Part shown: one piece after another, positions 24,516 through 36,872 of the stretch
Numbering within the stretch: position 1 is the first letter of the stretch
How the letters are laid out: each line of letters starts with the position of its first letter
Source of the DNA: Rusavskia elegans
Lineage: Eukaryota > Ascomycota > Lecanoromycetes > Teloschistales > Teloschistaceae
DNA length: 64,000 nucleotides
Direction: 5' to 3'
NCBI GenBank assembly: GCA_011316305.1
Contig: SAUG01000044.1
Location: 186,001 to 250,000, forward strand
Position numbers and translations under genes: made by a program
Notes under the pieces: generated by a model
The model's input: only the letters and a program-made list of their open reading frames with translations
Told to the model about the DNA's origin: nothing
The model's database searches: none

Positions 24516-25189
24516 TATATAGGCAGCGTGGGCAACCGTACCCCGCATCGCACAAACGCTAGTGCTGGTGCGGTGCGGGTCCACCAATCAGACGTGCGAT
24601 ACGGTGCTAGGTTTTTGCGGAATATTAATCTTGGCGTCAAGCGCTCGCCTACGTATTCGTATTTTCTCGAACTTATAAACTCTATAAGGCCGTACTATCT
24701 ACTATTTTATATTTCTACTATTTCCGTCAATAAATAAATAAAAAATCTATATATCCGATAGAATATATAAAAGAATTGAAGTTATACCGTAACGTCAGCG
24801 CGTAATTTCGATTCTATTCGCGCGGCGCTGGCTTCCCAAGCAACTTTAGAGGGTAAAGTTGAAAAAGTACTGTACACCTAATTTTGGCTGCGTATATTGG
24901 ATCTTTTCAAATCTGACAATATAGTCTATGAACTAAAATATTTGACAGTTTTAGCTTCAAAGCTTGTATGGTTGATATATAGTACACCGATATAATAGGT
25001 GGTTGAAGAAAAGGGAATCTCGGAAAAGTGGGATTAAGACCTCTATAAACTGGCCACATGCTAGCCCGTATAGAGTTCGGTGCGGAGCGGTGCTAGCTAT
25101 CTGATTGGTCGGTGCGGTGCGGTGCGGGCTAGTGTGGTGCGGAATAATGGCTAGCTTTGAGCGGTGCGGTTGACCACGCTGCATATAGG
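24516..25189. mobile_element. Non-autonomous hAT-type element, 658 bp
   Basis: Terminal inverted repeats start CAGCGTGG(G/T)CAACCG; the element spans 24524-25181. It is flanked by 8-bp duplications TATATAGG (24516-24523) and CATATAGG (25182-25189), differing at one C/T position. Both subterminal regions carry clustered GGTGCGGTGCGG-type repeats and a shared CCAATCAGA. CAG-starting TIRs, 8-bp duplications and short subterminal repeats are hallmarks of the hAT superfamily. There is no transposase ORF. It ends about 75 bp upstream of the start codon of the next gene, so it probably contributes to that promoter. Confidence 0.75.
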
Positions 25190-25263
25190 TTGATGACTAA
25201 TCAATCATTCGGAAGCCAATTATGGACCATTTGTTTGTTCTTGTCACCTTGCAACTTTCAACC

Positions 25264-27460
25264 ATGAATCTAAACCCACCATTGTCTGTGATGTCCGCCG
25301 ATGTACGACAGGTGCGGCTTCCTCTCTTACCTGATGACGAGAATTCCCATATTAGGGAATCCTGCTCACTACGGAAGTCAGAGGTAGTTACCATTATCGT
25401 TTCGTGTACAGTAACTAAATGCTCAAGATTAGGCTCGAAGCGTTAGCGAATGCCTTCAGCCTAATTTACAGCAGTTGGAGGCCGCGACGGTGAGCGCCCG
25501 GATGTACTGGTGCCATCTTGCTGAGAAGGCCCTGTCACATCACAAACGTGGACTCTTACCTCAACATGTCGACCCTTTCAATATGCTTGGTAGAGTTCCT
25601 ACCATACCCAACAAGCCTGGAAGTAGGCGGATACTTGCCTTCGACGAGTCTTCTACCACTAGTACGCTTTATCTCGAAGCACACTCCACCTTTGGTGTTG
25701 CAAGTAATAAAGGCTGTACCGTCGGCGACAACACCAAGACAATCCCCGCCTTATTGCAACTAGGCATCCAATCTGCGACACCGGTTGATTGGAATGGAAC
25801 AAGCTTTCGCCAGTGGGTAGGAATCAGAGGGGAAAATACGAGGAGGAATTACATCTCAATTTTAGCTCTGGGCTGGTCTTATATCCTTTCTGTTCGCTTG
25901 CTTGAGATGCAAGGCCAAGAAGATACCGAAATAGCATATACGCAGTCAATGGCGACTGGATACAAGCGTGAGGCTGGAGATAGAAATGCTGCTGGTATCA
26001 CTGTGGACATCGGTGACGTGGACAAGGATGCCGCCCGGTGGTGGGCTGCCATCTTAGCTCCCGGACAAGGTTGGAAGGCGATCATTTCGCGGAAAAACGA
26101 CGTGGTTTACCAGTCGCCATGGTCCGTGTGCGTTGAGGATAAGCAGCGCTTTAGTATAGCGTGGGGAGGGACCTCATCGCCGTGGCAGGATTCCGAGGTT
26201 TCGACACCCCCATCGTCCAAGAACGCTATTGAACTACTGACCAGATTTTGTCTGTTACATGACCTGGGCAGCCAGTGCTTCGCGGCTCTCGCAACAACAC
26301 TAATTTTTCCAACGCTCAACCACCACGGAATCGTCGCCACGCTACCGTTCCCTACCGACGTGAGAGGCCGAGACGAAGAAAATCCGGTGAAGCTTACCGA
26401 ACCGGACCTGGCCCGGATAACCGCGGGGCTTCCTTATTACATGGCTTTGAGCTGCAATCACAGTGTTATCGTGTCAAGTCTTTGCGGGGTGTTCTGGGAG
26501 CCGAAGATCCCATGCAACCTCGTCAGCCCTTGGTTACACCCTGTCATGAACGAAGTGCCAATCATGGACGAAGTCATCAACTTCAAGGGCCGTTATCATG
26601 AAATCGTCGCTATCATATGCGCTATCCGTCGCCCTAACCTCTCAGCGCTTTGGCTTGGAGCCGTTATCAGTGGACTAGCCCCAAGAATCCTTGATTTCGT
26701 TAAGGGTGGTGCGCCACCCCTCGACCCCAACGGTTTCGCGTGGATAGGTTGTCCTCAATCTTTTATGGACCTTGCAGGTTCAGGCCCATATTTCCAGACC
26801 GAAGCTTCCGGTGAGAAAATTCAGAGAGCAGATGCCTGGCGGCTTCTTTTCCTCCCTACCGTCGTCGAGGACGATCTCCATTATGAGAATTACCCATTTA
26901 CACCATGGGAGCCCGTTGGGAAAACCAGTGCGGAAAACTGCATGCCTCGAATCAGAATTCATCGGTTCTGTTCCAGACATTATCTGACCTACCAACACTG
27001 GGCCTGGCACCTAGGAGATGGTTCGACCTTGGTTGATCAAGGGTTGGAGAGGGTACCGGTCCAACCTTCGTCCCAAGAGGTGACATTAGGGATCGAGACG
27101 CCGGCGAGTCTAATGCTCCCCGCTGCAGAACTTTCACTCGATCAAGAAGCGTCCCGTAGAGCATCGTGGGAAATTTTTCAATGGGTGACGGCGAATGGGG
27201 AAGGGATACCAGCCGACGAGCTGATATACAAAGACGAATGGTTACGTGACGAGACCGTCAGTGAAGTGTCAAGCTCAGCTCAAGATAACGCTACAGATAG
27301 TCATATTAGACGGCTCAGCTCAAGCACAATATTACGTAGCATAGTTGATGGCGATAAGGTAATTTCTCCGACGATGACTCTAGGTACGGCTTCGTCTATA
27401 CAAAAAGTCAGTATAGACAATTGGTTCGAAGGGCTTCATTTGGAGGGGGAAAGCGAATAG
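25264..27460 (+). CDS. Conserved-looking hypothetical protein, 702 residues (2 exons)
   Basis: The proposed model is join(25264..25383, 25472..27460). The long exon is open for 662 codons but its first in-frame codons are CAG TTG, preceded by TTTACAG, a 3' splice site. Upstream, a frame starting at ATG 25264 (A at -3) reads PDDENSHIRESCSLRKSE and ends at GAG before GTAGTT. An 88-nt phase-0 intron (25384-25471) then gives KSEQLEAATVSARMYW. A single-exon alternative would start at ATG 25502, and 25222 and 25291 are other possible starts. No signal peptide or catalytic motif was recognised. Features include VDPFNMLGRVP, ILAFDESSTTSTLYLEAH, NYISILALGWSYILSVRL near residues 150-170, an apolar middle and an acidic Ser-rich C-terminus. 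There are no RIP-type stops, so it appears intact. Function unknown. Confidence 0.7.
25384..25471 (+). other. Predicted intron of the 702-residue gene
   Basis: GTAGTT at the 5' end, CTAAA at about 25416 as a possible branch point, and TTTACAG at the 3' end. Length 88 nt, phase 0. The 5' site is not the strongest fungal consensus. Confidence 0.5.
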
Positions 27461-27826
27461 TTAAAATCCGAAGAATTCTTGTCGCGGTTCACTCTGCAGC
27501 TTCTACACCCAATCTCGTCCTGAACTCACAATATTTTATGAACACCGCTTTCCCTGACGCTGTAGCTCACGATTCCAGATTCTATTTTGCCTTTTTCAGT
27601 ACAGCTCTTATCTGATAATATAGTTCTTTGTTATCTCCGAGCCAACGTTTGCCGTTTGGAAAGACGTATTGACGCAGGGAGCCAACGATTGGAGAGTATT
27701 AGTAAAGCCGGCGGTGGCCTTGTTAAATCTCTCTTTTTCGACGACTAACTCTTCCTTGCAGTCTGCTAACTCTTTATAATCTATTTGTAGGTTCTAATAT
27801 AAATTACCTATAAAAGTAATAGTAAT
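27461..27826. other. 3' flank of the 702-residue gene, no gene seen
   Basis: Normal-composition DNA that fades into the A+T-rich block near 27770. A TCTCACAATATTTTATG stretch could belong to the 3' UTR. No ORF with support. Confidence 0.4.
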
Positions 27827-28302
27827 TAGACTGGCTACTTCGATATAGGTTTCTATCGTTATCTAGAAACCGACTCGAATTTTTAGCGAGTCGAACCGGT
27901 TCGACTCGCTAAGCGGTCGGTTCCGGATCGAATTTAGAAATCCGATAGAAGCCCGTTAAACTATTATCAATATTTATAGATTAGATACAATAGAAATTTA
28001 ATAATTATATAAAGATAATATAATTTGATAATATATTTAGTCTAACTAGAATCTTTCTAGCTAGCGTATTTAATTAACTAAAGTTTTTTTTAATAAATAG
28101 AAATAAGTTTTATATTAGAATTATACTAGAGTTTTATTTATATACTAGAGCTTAGTATATCAGCGGTCCCGAGTCGAATCGAGTCGATTCTTCGATTAGA
28201 AACTGATAACCCGTCGGGTCGATATCTAGAAAAGTCAGAACCGATTCGGGTCGGACCGGTTCTTCGAATTTAAATTTGAAACTCGACCCGACGGCCAGTC
28301 TA
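27827..28302. mobile_element. Foldback element of family Y, copy 2
   Basis: Starts TAGACTGGC and ends GGCCAGTCTA (inverted). The interior has long runs of GAGTCGAACCGGTTCGACTC-type palindromic sequence. Non-coding. GC-rich patches remain inside an otherwise A+T-rich block. Confidence 0.6.
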
Positions 28303-28655
28303 TTAGTAATATTAACTAAAGTTTCTAGAGAATATATTAAAAAGAAATTTCTAAAATAATTTAATTATCGACTGGAAATCCGTTTCTTTTTATATTTAAA
28401 ATGAAAAAAGCTAAACGATATTATAATTAAAAATCTATATTCGAATTTTATTAAATATTTTCCAAAAATAAATATTTTACTAAATTCGATTATCAAAAGA
28501 ATTATATATTTGTAAATTTTAGATTTACGAATTTATAAAAAATATTTTAGATAAATAATAGGATATAAACTATAGAGATTCCTTATATATTTATATCGTC
28601 TTTTTCGATAATATTTAAATTTATTATAAAATATCGAGAAAAATTAATATTATAT

Positions 28656-29050
28656 AGTCGTAATGGCGTAGTAGTAAAATTTGTAGTGCCTGATAACTCT
28701 AATACCAATAAATCTAGCGTTTTTCGGAGTTAAAAGTTAAATCCGAAAATCGCGGGTCGAAGATTCGAATCTTTCGAAAACTACTAATATTTAAGTTTTT
28801 CCGACGAAAAAGTCGATTTATACAGAATTTTTATATAGAAAAAATATCGGCGATTTATACGATCTAATCGTATCTATCAGATTCAAATCATTTAATAGAA
28901 TTTAATAGACTACTATTTTACTAATATAGTTTTGTTTCAAATCTAAAACAGATTTTCGGTAAAAATATTAAAGTTTTTAAAAAAATACGTCGTCTAATCG
29001 ATCAATAACTTCTGTATTAAATCGTGAAAAACAAAAATCAAAGATTGAAA
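28656..29050 (+). repeat. tRNA-like SINE, copy 3
   Basis: Head TGGCGTAGTAG, then TTTTTCGGAGTTAAAAG and B-box equivalent GATTCGAATC. A downstream body holds TTTTCGGTAAAAATAT, shared with the copies at 30828 and 52314. About 395 bp and RIP-eroded. Confidence 0.6.
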
Positions 29051-30827
29051 TAATAACAACGTATAAATTGAAATTATATTATTAAACATCTCGAATATTT
29101 AAATATAAAAGATATAGGTTCTAAATTCAATAAATATAAAGATTTAAAAATGAGATATTCTAAATTCTATAAAAAACAAATTGATTTTCGAGATATTAAA
29201 ATATTAATTCAAAATATCAATGATTAGATACTATCTACTAGTGTTTAAAAAAATTCAAAATTGTTTGAATTTATTAATTATAACGATAATTTTATTTTTT
29301 ATTTTTCGAAACGTATAATATTATTATTTTATCCATCTGTTATATTTTGTGATTAAATATAGTACTTACAGAACTAAAATAGATAGAAATTATAGTTTTT
29401 ATTTTCAAAGTTTTTAATATAACGAAAAGGCCTCGGATCGAAACCGATATATGAAATTAAACTAAATATAAAAAATTTAAAAGGAAAATAAAAATAAATA
29501 ATAAATAATAATATATATATTGAATAATCCATCGTATATTAAATAAAAAAAGGATATATATAAAAGAAATAACTAGATATAGTCGTGATACTAGAAGTTT
29601 GATAAATATACGTACAAGAGTAACTAATTCAATAAAAATTTTAGAATATAAAAGTTTTAAAATTTTAAAATATTTGTATAAATTCATAAATAAAATATAT
29701 AATTTGAATTTTTCAATTAATATAAACTTCTGATCTACTATATTCTAGATAAACAAAATAGAATGTTAGACTATTTAAATAAATAAAGTTATTATACAAA
29801 AATGAATTATTTTTTAATAAATAAAATTTATAGTTAAAATGTCATAGATTATTATTTATAAATAGAAAAAAAAATCATATAGTATTATTTATAGTTAGAA
29901 ATGATTTAAAATGGAAAACTATAAATATTAGATAATAAAATTGATAAATATAATATAAAATATTATAACAAAATATTATACAAAAAAATAATAATAAAGA
30001 TTTTATAATAATATTATTATTTTTCTTCTATAGAAAGTTATCTAAGAGTGAATAGAAATATATATTTATTAATTAATAAAATATATAATCAACTTTTGTT
30101 CGTTATAATAATATCTAATACTAGAATCTACTGAATCTATTACTAAATGAATTTATAATAGATTTATCAATAAATTTTCGATATTAAAAATCTTAATAAT
30201 TCAAGAAAAATAAGTCGTTATTTTTAATATTGTAAATGAATTTGCGAAAGATATCTATCTAATTCTAATAAAAAAAAGAATATAATAGAATAATATAAAA
30301 TTATTATTTTAAATCGATTAATTTAATACTACGGAATATCTAGTATTGAAATATATAATCGATAAAAACTTTATATATTAAATTATTAGATAATTTCAAT
30401 TCTGCTATTTAATACAAAACTCTAAATAATTGATAGATTTCTATCAGATAATAGATAAATAGATAAATGGATAGAATATACTAACCAAATTATCGACTAA
30501 TGATTTTAATATTATATAATATATATCCGAAATGACTAGACAGCCTTTCTACTAATTATCTAACTATAGTTTAATATTGAATAGCGGGATAAAATATAAT
30601 GACTACTATAGATTATTTGTTATAAAAGTAATTTATATTTATTGGAAAAAGATATATTTTTTAGATTCGTAGATTTAATAATTGAACGAATTTAGATATA
30701 ATAAAGAGTTTATAGTAATATTATTGAAGTATAGAAGCATTCGGATAATTTTTAAATTATAAAAACTCAAAAAATACTTTAGTTAAAAGAAAAAGATAAA
30801 GAATATATTTTATTATAAAAAATATTA
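29051..30827. other. A+T-rich DNA, no gene seen
   Basis: Poly-A/T with stops throughout. The 76-codon frame at 29457-29687 is low-complexity Ile/Leu/Tyr/Phe and carries no support. No transposon motif was readable. Confidence 0.5.
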
Positions 30828-31257
30828 GGCCTAGGTAGCGCAGTAGCAACGCTGCGTGACCTGGAAGCCCGGCGGATCTAGCGCTCTTCGGAGTTAACGG
30901 ATTTAATCTACGGGTCGGGGGTTCGAATCCCTCGAAGGTTAACTAAATATTTAAATTTTTTCTAATCGATAAAATCGATTAATAAATAGAATTATATAAA
31001 AATTATATAGAAAGATTATTTAGAAGATTATCTCGGCTTAAAAAAGTTAATTAAATCGAAGTAAATTAAATTAATTAAAGTTAAATAGATTAAGGTTTCC
31101 CTAAGTAAGGTTTAGTCTAGATTTTACCTCTTCGAAGGTCCTAAAATTAAGTTTTCGGTAAAAATACTTAAATACTAAATAATTACGTAATCTAATCGAA
31201 TTAACGCCTCTAGCGTTAAATTCGTAAAAGATTAAAATCAAAATCCAAATGATTAAT
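30828..31257 (+). repeat. tRNA-like SINE, best-preserved copy 4
   Basis: A-box TAGCGCAGTAGC at 30836-30847 and a perfect B-box GGTTCGAATCC at 30920-30930, with a D-arm-like GCG/CGC pairing. The acceptor ends do not pair and the boxes are about 84 bp apart, so this is a tRNA-derived SINE head rather than a tRNA gene. The roughly 300-bp body is shared with copies 3 and 5. Confidence 0.65.
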
Positions 31258-31552
31258 CGCATAGATTATCTAATAAATAAAAAATATTAAAAATCAATCT
31301 TTAAATAACAAATTCTACTATATAAAAAACGAGCTATTTTCTATTAAAAGATATTTAAAAAATTTAAATTTTCGAATCTAATCTATTTAATAACGCTAGA
31401 ATTCATCTAGTATTCCATTTCTTATTTTTAGAATCAATCGATTAAGAAGTACTATTTTAATAGATATTGAATTTCAAAGTCGATAAAGAAAATAATTTTA
31501 GAATATAGATAACAAATAATAGAAATGTTTTACTTATTTGATAATATCAATT

Positions 31553-32411
31553 ATTTAGTTAATTTTGGTTTTGATTTTGATATTCGATAAACTAATAGTT
31601 CGGTAAACAAATTAAACGTTAGTATATTAATATTAAATATACGGTACTTGAATTTATACCCTAGTTTATTTAAGGTATATAAATATTTTTAATATTTTTA
31701 ATTTATTTGAACTTTATATTATAATATACATTTCTAACGATAATTTAATATAGAAATATTTATAGATAGATATACTTTATAATTATCGTTTATTTTTTTT
31801 TTACTAGTAATATAAGTTTTAAATTTTCTACGTACGTATATATTCCAATTATACCTATAGCTATAAGCTAAACCAGACGGTAGTATCTTTCTATATCTAT
31901 AATAACTATATCTATTTTCGCGGACGTTAACTACTTTATTATAGACGATATAATTTATATTAATTATTATAAAATTTCTCTTTTTATCGCCTTTAAACGG
32001 TACTATTCGACCTTTTTATAATATTTTATTCTAATCGACCGGGAAAAGCTTTTAACAGGCTAAAAAATATTTTAATAACTTAACGAAACGATTGGATACA
32101 AAATATAAAATAAATATAGCCGAGGCGACGGATGAAAATAATTGCTTCGTAGTATAACAGATAGCTATACCGGACAAACTAGATAATTATAGTTATTTAT
32201 AAAATCGAGGAAGAATTGAATAGTGGAATATATAATCGACTAAAAAATAAATAGTTAAATAGAAGTAATTGACGCTGTAAACCTTGCCTGACGAACTTTG
32301 GCTGTAAAGATTCCTTTATACGTAAAATATAATATTTGTTGCCGAATATAACGTAAATAATATATATATAATCACTTATTATAACTTTAGATAAAAACTT
32401 TTCAGTAGAGA
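31553..32411 (-). mobile_element. Family X retroposon, copy C
   Basis: Plus-strand order is the constant end (TTTTGGTTTTG, then CGGTAAACAAATTAAACG) through to a TA-rich tract near 32360 and TTTTCAGTAGAG, the reverse of copies A, B and D. Heavily RIP-eroded. Confidence 0.6.
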
Positions 32412-33074
32412 TTTAATAAAATAGAAAGAATATACTGGTTCGAAAAATGATTGAAAATAAAAAAAATATTTTATAAATTACTAAAACATTCCAAAAATAT
32501 TCTATCGATAATAAATATCGAAAGATTCCGGAAAAAATCCGATATATTATCTAAAACAATTTAAATTTAAATAAATAAATCCAAAATATAAATTTATAAA
32601 TCTATTAGCAATTTATCAAAAACAATTTAAATTTAAATAAATAAATTCAAAATATAAATTTATAAATCTATTAGAAATTTTAAAACGATTTTAATTAAAA
32701 TATTATTTTTCTATATAGTTTATTTTTCTATCTAAATTATCCTTTTAGTTTATTTATCGAATATATCTATTATCTAATAAAGCTATAATTGTTTATCAAT
32801 GTAATATCTATTTTTATTCAAACTTTTTTTTAGATTTTATAGAATTTTCGGATATCCTCGTATAATTTTACTATTTTTAATTTGAAATATTTTTTATTTG
32901 AATAAATTATCTAATAATTGTATTTCGAGATACGATATAGATATTCACTATATTTTATAGTATAAATATAGTATTAATTAAATTTCCATATTTAATATAA
33001 ATAGAATAACTTTTGATTATAATATTACTAAAAAGCATCTAAAATATACTGAATCTATAACGACTAATTGAATT
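32412..33074. other. A+T-rich DNA, no gene seen
   Basis: Contains a local direct duplication of about 65 bp (near 32555-32610 and 32620-32675, sharing AATTTAAATAAATAAAT and CAAAATATAAATTTATAAAT). No gene or transposon signature. Confidence 0.4.
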
Positions 33075-34094
33075 AAATAAACGATATTCTTTTTAAAACG
33101 TTCCTTTCTAGAATTATCTTGGAATTATATATATATATATGTTTTATTAACGTTATATACGGTAACGAATATTGTGTTCACGTATAATAAAATTTTTACA
33201 GCCAATATTCGTCAGGCAAGATTTACAGCATAGTCAATTACTTTCATTTAACTATTTTCTTTTTAATTCGCGATTACGAATCTTCTACTGTATTAAAATA
33301 CTATATATATTTTCCTCGACGTTATAAATAATAATAAATATCTATAATTTTCTCTGTATCTCCCTATTATAATACGAAGTAATTACGAATAGATTTTACT
33401 TCGGCTATATTTATTATATAATCTTTATCTAAACGTTTCGTTAAGCTATAAAAATACTTTTTAATTCGCGTAGTTTTAAAAGAATCGCTAGCCTTAAAAG
33501 GGTTACTAGCTTTAAATGGGTCGCTAGCTAGTACGTTAGCTACTACGGCTAGAAGTTATACCAGGTTAATTAAAGTAAAAAGGTATAGAAAAGTCGGATA
33601 GTACGTTTTTAAGGCGGTAAAGAAAAGATTTTTATCGAAGTTAAAATAGGTTATTCTAGCTATAACGAAGTAGTTAAAATCCGCGAAGGTAAATATAGTT
33701 ATTATAGATATAAATAGATACTACTATCTAGTTTAGATTATAGCTATAGCTATTATAGAAATCTATACGTTTATAAAAAACTTTAGTAAATTGTAATATT
33801 TACGAAAAGTATTACAAAACTTATATTATTAGTAAAAGATAAAGAAATAATAACTACGAGGTAAATTTATCTATAAAAATCTCTATATTAAATTATCGAT
33901 AGAAGAATACGTTATATTATTCAGCAAATTTAAACTAAAATTCTATAGAACCGTTATTTACGTTAATTAAACTAGAATATGAATTATTTTATCGTATATT
34001 TAATACTGGTATATCAACGCTTGATTTATTTATTAAACCACTGATTTATCGGGTACTAAAACCAAGATAAACAACTAAATAAATAAACGATATT
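33075..34094 (+). mobile_element. Family X retroposon, copy D, with 14-bp target duplication
   Basis: Element at 33089-34080, flanked by a perfect 14-bp direct repeat AAATAAACGATATT (33075-33088 and 34081-34094). It starts CTTTTTAAAACG, a RIP form of CCTTCCTGGAAGGC, and ends with TACTAAAACC then ACTAAAT. Duplication length differs from copies A (9 bp) and F (12-13 bp). Confidence 0.7.
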
Positions 34095-34338
34095 AGAATA
34101 TAATTTAGAAAAAAAAGAATTTAAAATATAAAAAGAATATTTAGTTTCGAAATAAAAATAAAACCAGATAATATCATCATAGTTTTATATTAAATTTTTG
34201 GAAAAATGATTTAATATAATATTTAGTAATCGATTTTTTAATATATATTAAATAGTCAGATATTATTTAGTAATCAGTAGTATTTAGCGATATCATTTAC
34301 TAATAACTATTTTATTATAACTCAACTATTTAACTAAA

Positions 34339-35514
34339 TAGATTGGCCATTTCGACTCCGATCCGGATCGAGTTTTCGAATATCCGACCCGATTTTAGCG
34401 GTTTAACTCGGGTTCGACCCGAAAGTTTAGTAGGTCGGATCGAATTCGAATATTCGAAAATAATTCGATCTAATCCGAAAATTCGAAAATAATTCGATCT
34501 AGTTCGAAAATAATAGAAATAATATCTAAAATATTTTCTTTCTTAAATTTATTTAGTTAGTTCTAAATATAAAAAGATATTATATTTAGATAAATCGTTA
34601 TATCTATTTTAAATATTAATAATTGATTTATTTAATTAATTAGATTTTTTCTAAAATATTCTAGCAGACTTTAATACGTTTTAGCGGGTTTTCGAATCCG
34701 ACTTCGAAAATTCGATCCGACTTCGAAAATTCGATCCGACTTCGAAAATTCGATCCAATCCGAATCGAGTCCGGGATTTTTAAAATTCGATTCGAATTGG
34801 ATCCGGGATTTTTAGGACTCGATCCGACAGGTTTTCGAGTTCTAGTATAAAGTTCGTCTCGGCTCTGAAAACCCGCTAAAATATATTAAAACCTATTAAA
34901 AACTTTTAAAGAAATTCTAATTAATTAAATAATATAGATTTTTAATTTATTAAAAAAATAAAACGTATTTTCTAGTTATATTTCCCTTATATATAAAGAA
35001 TAAATTGAATAAATTGAATAAATTGAATAAATTGAATAAATTGAATAAATTGAATAAATTGAATAAATTGAATAAATTGAATAAAATGAATAAATTGAAT
35101 AAATTGAATAAAATGAATAAAATGAATAAATGAAATAAATGAAATAAATTGAATAAATGAAATAAATGAAATAAATGAAATAAATGAAATAAATGAAATA
35201 GATGAAATAAATGAAATGAATGAAATAAATGAAATAAATGAAATAAATGAAATAAATGAAATAAATGAAATAAATGAAATAATTGAAATAAATGAAATAA
35301 ATGAAATAAATGAAATAAATGAAATAAATGAAATAAATTAAATTGATCTACAATTTTTAATCGGATTGAATCGGGTTTTCGAATCGGATTTTCGAATCTA
35401 ATTTTATAACCCGATGCGACTTTCGAATCTAATATTAGAATTCGACTCGACTCGCTAAAATCGGATCGAATATTCGAAGATTCGATTCGGATCCGATCCG
35501 AAATAGCCAGTTTA
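34339..35514. mobile_element. Foldback element of family Y, copy 3, with internal minisatellite
   Basis: Starts TAGATTGGCC and ends TAGCCAGTTTA (inverted). Both arms carry GATCCGACCCGA-type sequence and a repeated GACTTCGAAAATTCGATCC motif near 34695-34760. The two arms flank a 9-bp minisatellite. Confidence 0.55.
34987..35344 (+). repeat. 9-bp minisatellite, two sub-arrays
   Basis: First array is TTGAATAAA repeated about 15 times with few variants (to about 35130). The second is ATGAAATAA-type units repeated about 22 times. The change of unit is gradual and the units differ at two positions, consistent with stepwise expansion of one ancestral array. Confidence 0.85.
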
Positions 35515-36690
35515 ATTTAATAGTTTCAAAAATTATATCTATAGCCGACTCGATATTTATTAAATAACGATTAGAAATATTAGCATCGAATATTTTCTCC
35601 GATTATTTCTAATTCTTTAAATTGTAAAATTCTATTGTTTTTTAAAACGTTTCGTTATATAGTAGAACTATTTTCTAGTTTTTTTACTCGTATATCTTGT
35701 ATCAGTAAATTTTACTATTGATATACTATTTTCTAAAAACTATTTTCTATTCTATAGAATTTAGGTATATATATCGCTCGTATAGAATCTACTTTATCGT
35801 TTATTCAAATAAATTAAATTTAAAATAGATTTTAAATTCGAAACACGACTTTTTTTTTATAAGTCTTCGATATTTAAAATTCTCTAATTATTTTATATCA
35901 ATATTTTCAATTTATAAAAAATAACTTAGAATTATATATATTAATATAATATTATTCAACAGATTTCGAATTCGTATAATCTATTTACAATATAGTAATA
36001 GATTTCGTTAACGATATTCTAGCGATAGAAATTCTTTTTATAACGGTACGATTAAAAAAATTCTTCTAGCGAAATATAGTAGCTCTGATCTAATCTACTA
36101 CAAACTATTCGTATTATTCGGCTTTTCGATAGTAGTATTAGATTTTGTCTAATATAAAATGAATTTTTAAATATTTGGTTTTACTAAATATAATAGCGTA
36201 GATAATATAAATAAATAGAAAAAAGATATTAGATTATATATATCGAATTTGTTATATAAAAAATGGAATAATAAATTAATAAATATAAATTCAAACGATT
36301 ATAAATAGATTTATATAGAAATTCTAGTACTAATTTGAATATATATTCAATTACGCAAAATCGCATTGAATATAAATTACCAAAGGCCGCGAAAAATCAT
36401 TAGACGTCAAAGTCTATATGGTCTCTGAAAAATCCCATCAAAATATTTGGAAAACTCTAGTTTTTAATATTATTTAACTTTTTCTAGCATTTTATTTATT
36501 TGACTTCTTCACTTCCGCTATTTGCTATATATTTACAGCGAGCAGGTATTTCGGCTATTCTAGCCTGGATTTCCTCCTGAAATATTTTATTTTTCTATAA
36601 ATTATATAAATACCATTTCAAATCCTCTAACGTCTTCTATTACTTCTTCCTTATACGTTTCTTTAGTATATAGGCGACTGGACATAATTC
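35515..36690. other. A+T-rich DNA leading into the third gene island
   Basis: No ORF or transposon motif. Normal composition begins near 36670; 36690-36872 is GC-rich and probably contains the promoter of the gene relic that follows. Confidence 0.45.
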
Positions 36691-36872
36691 GGATGAGGAA
36701 GGGGTGGTCAATAGGCCAATTTTGGGTTGCTATGGCACTGGTTTCTCGCCTTGGCGCCCAATGACTTTTCGCGGCCCCCGGTGGGGCGACACGAATCGCG
36801 TCAGGAGTTCACGCTCCCCTGCCGTCCGCCAAATTGCGGGCATACTTCTCCACCTTCTGTTCATCTCTCAGC

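Noticed and set aside
30828..30945. A functional tRNA gene with intron
   Set aside because: A and B boxes are present but the acceptor strands do not pair, no clean anticodon arm forms and related copies have a long shared body. A tRNA-derived SINE fits better.
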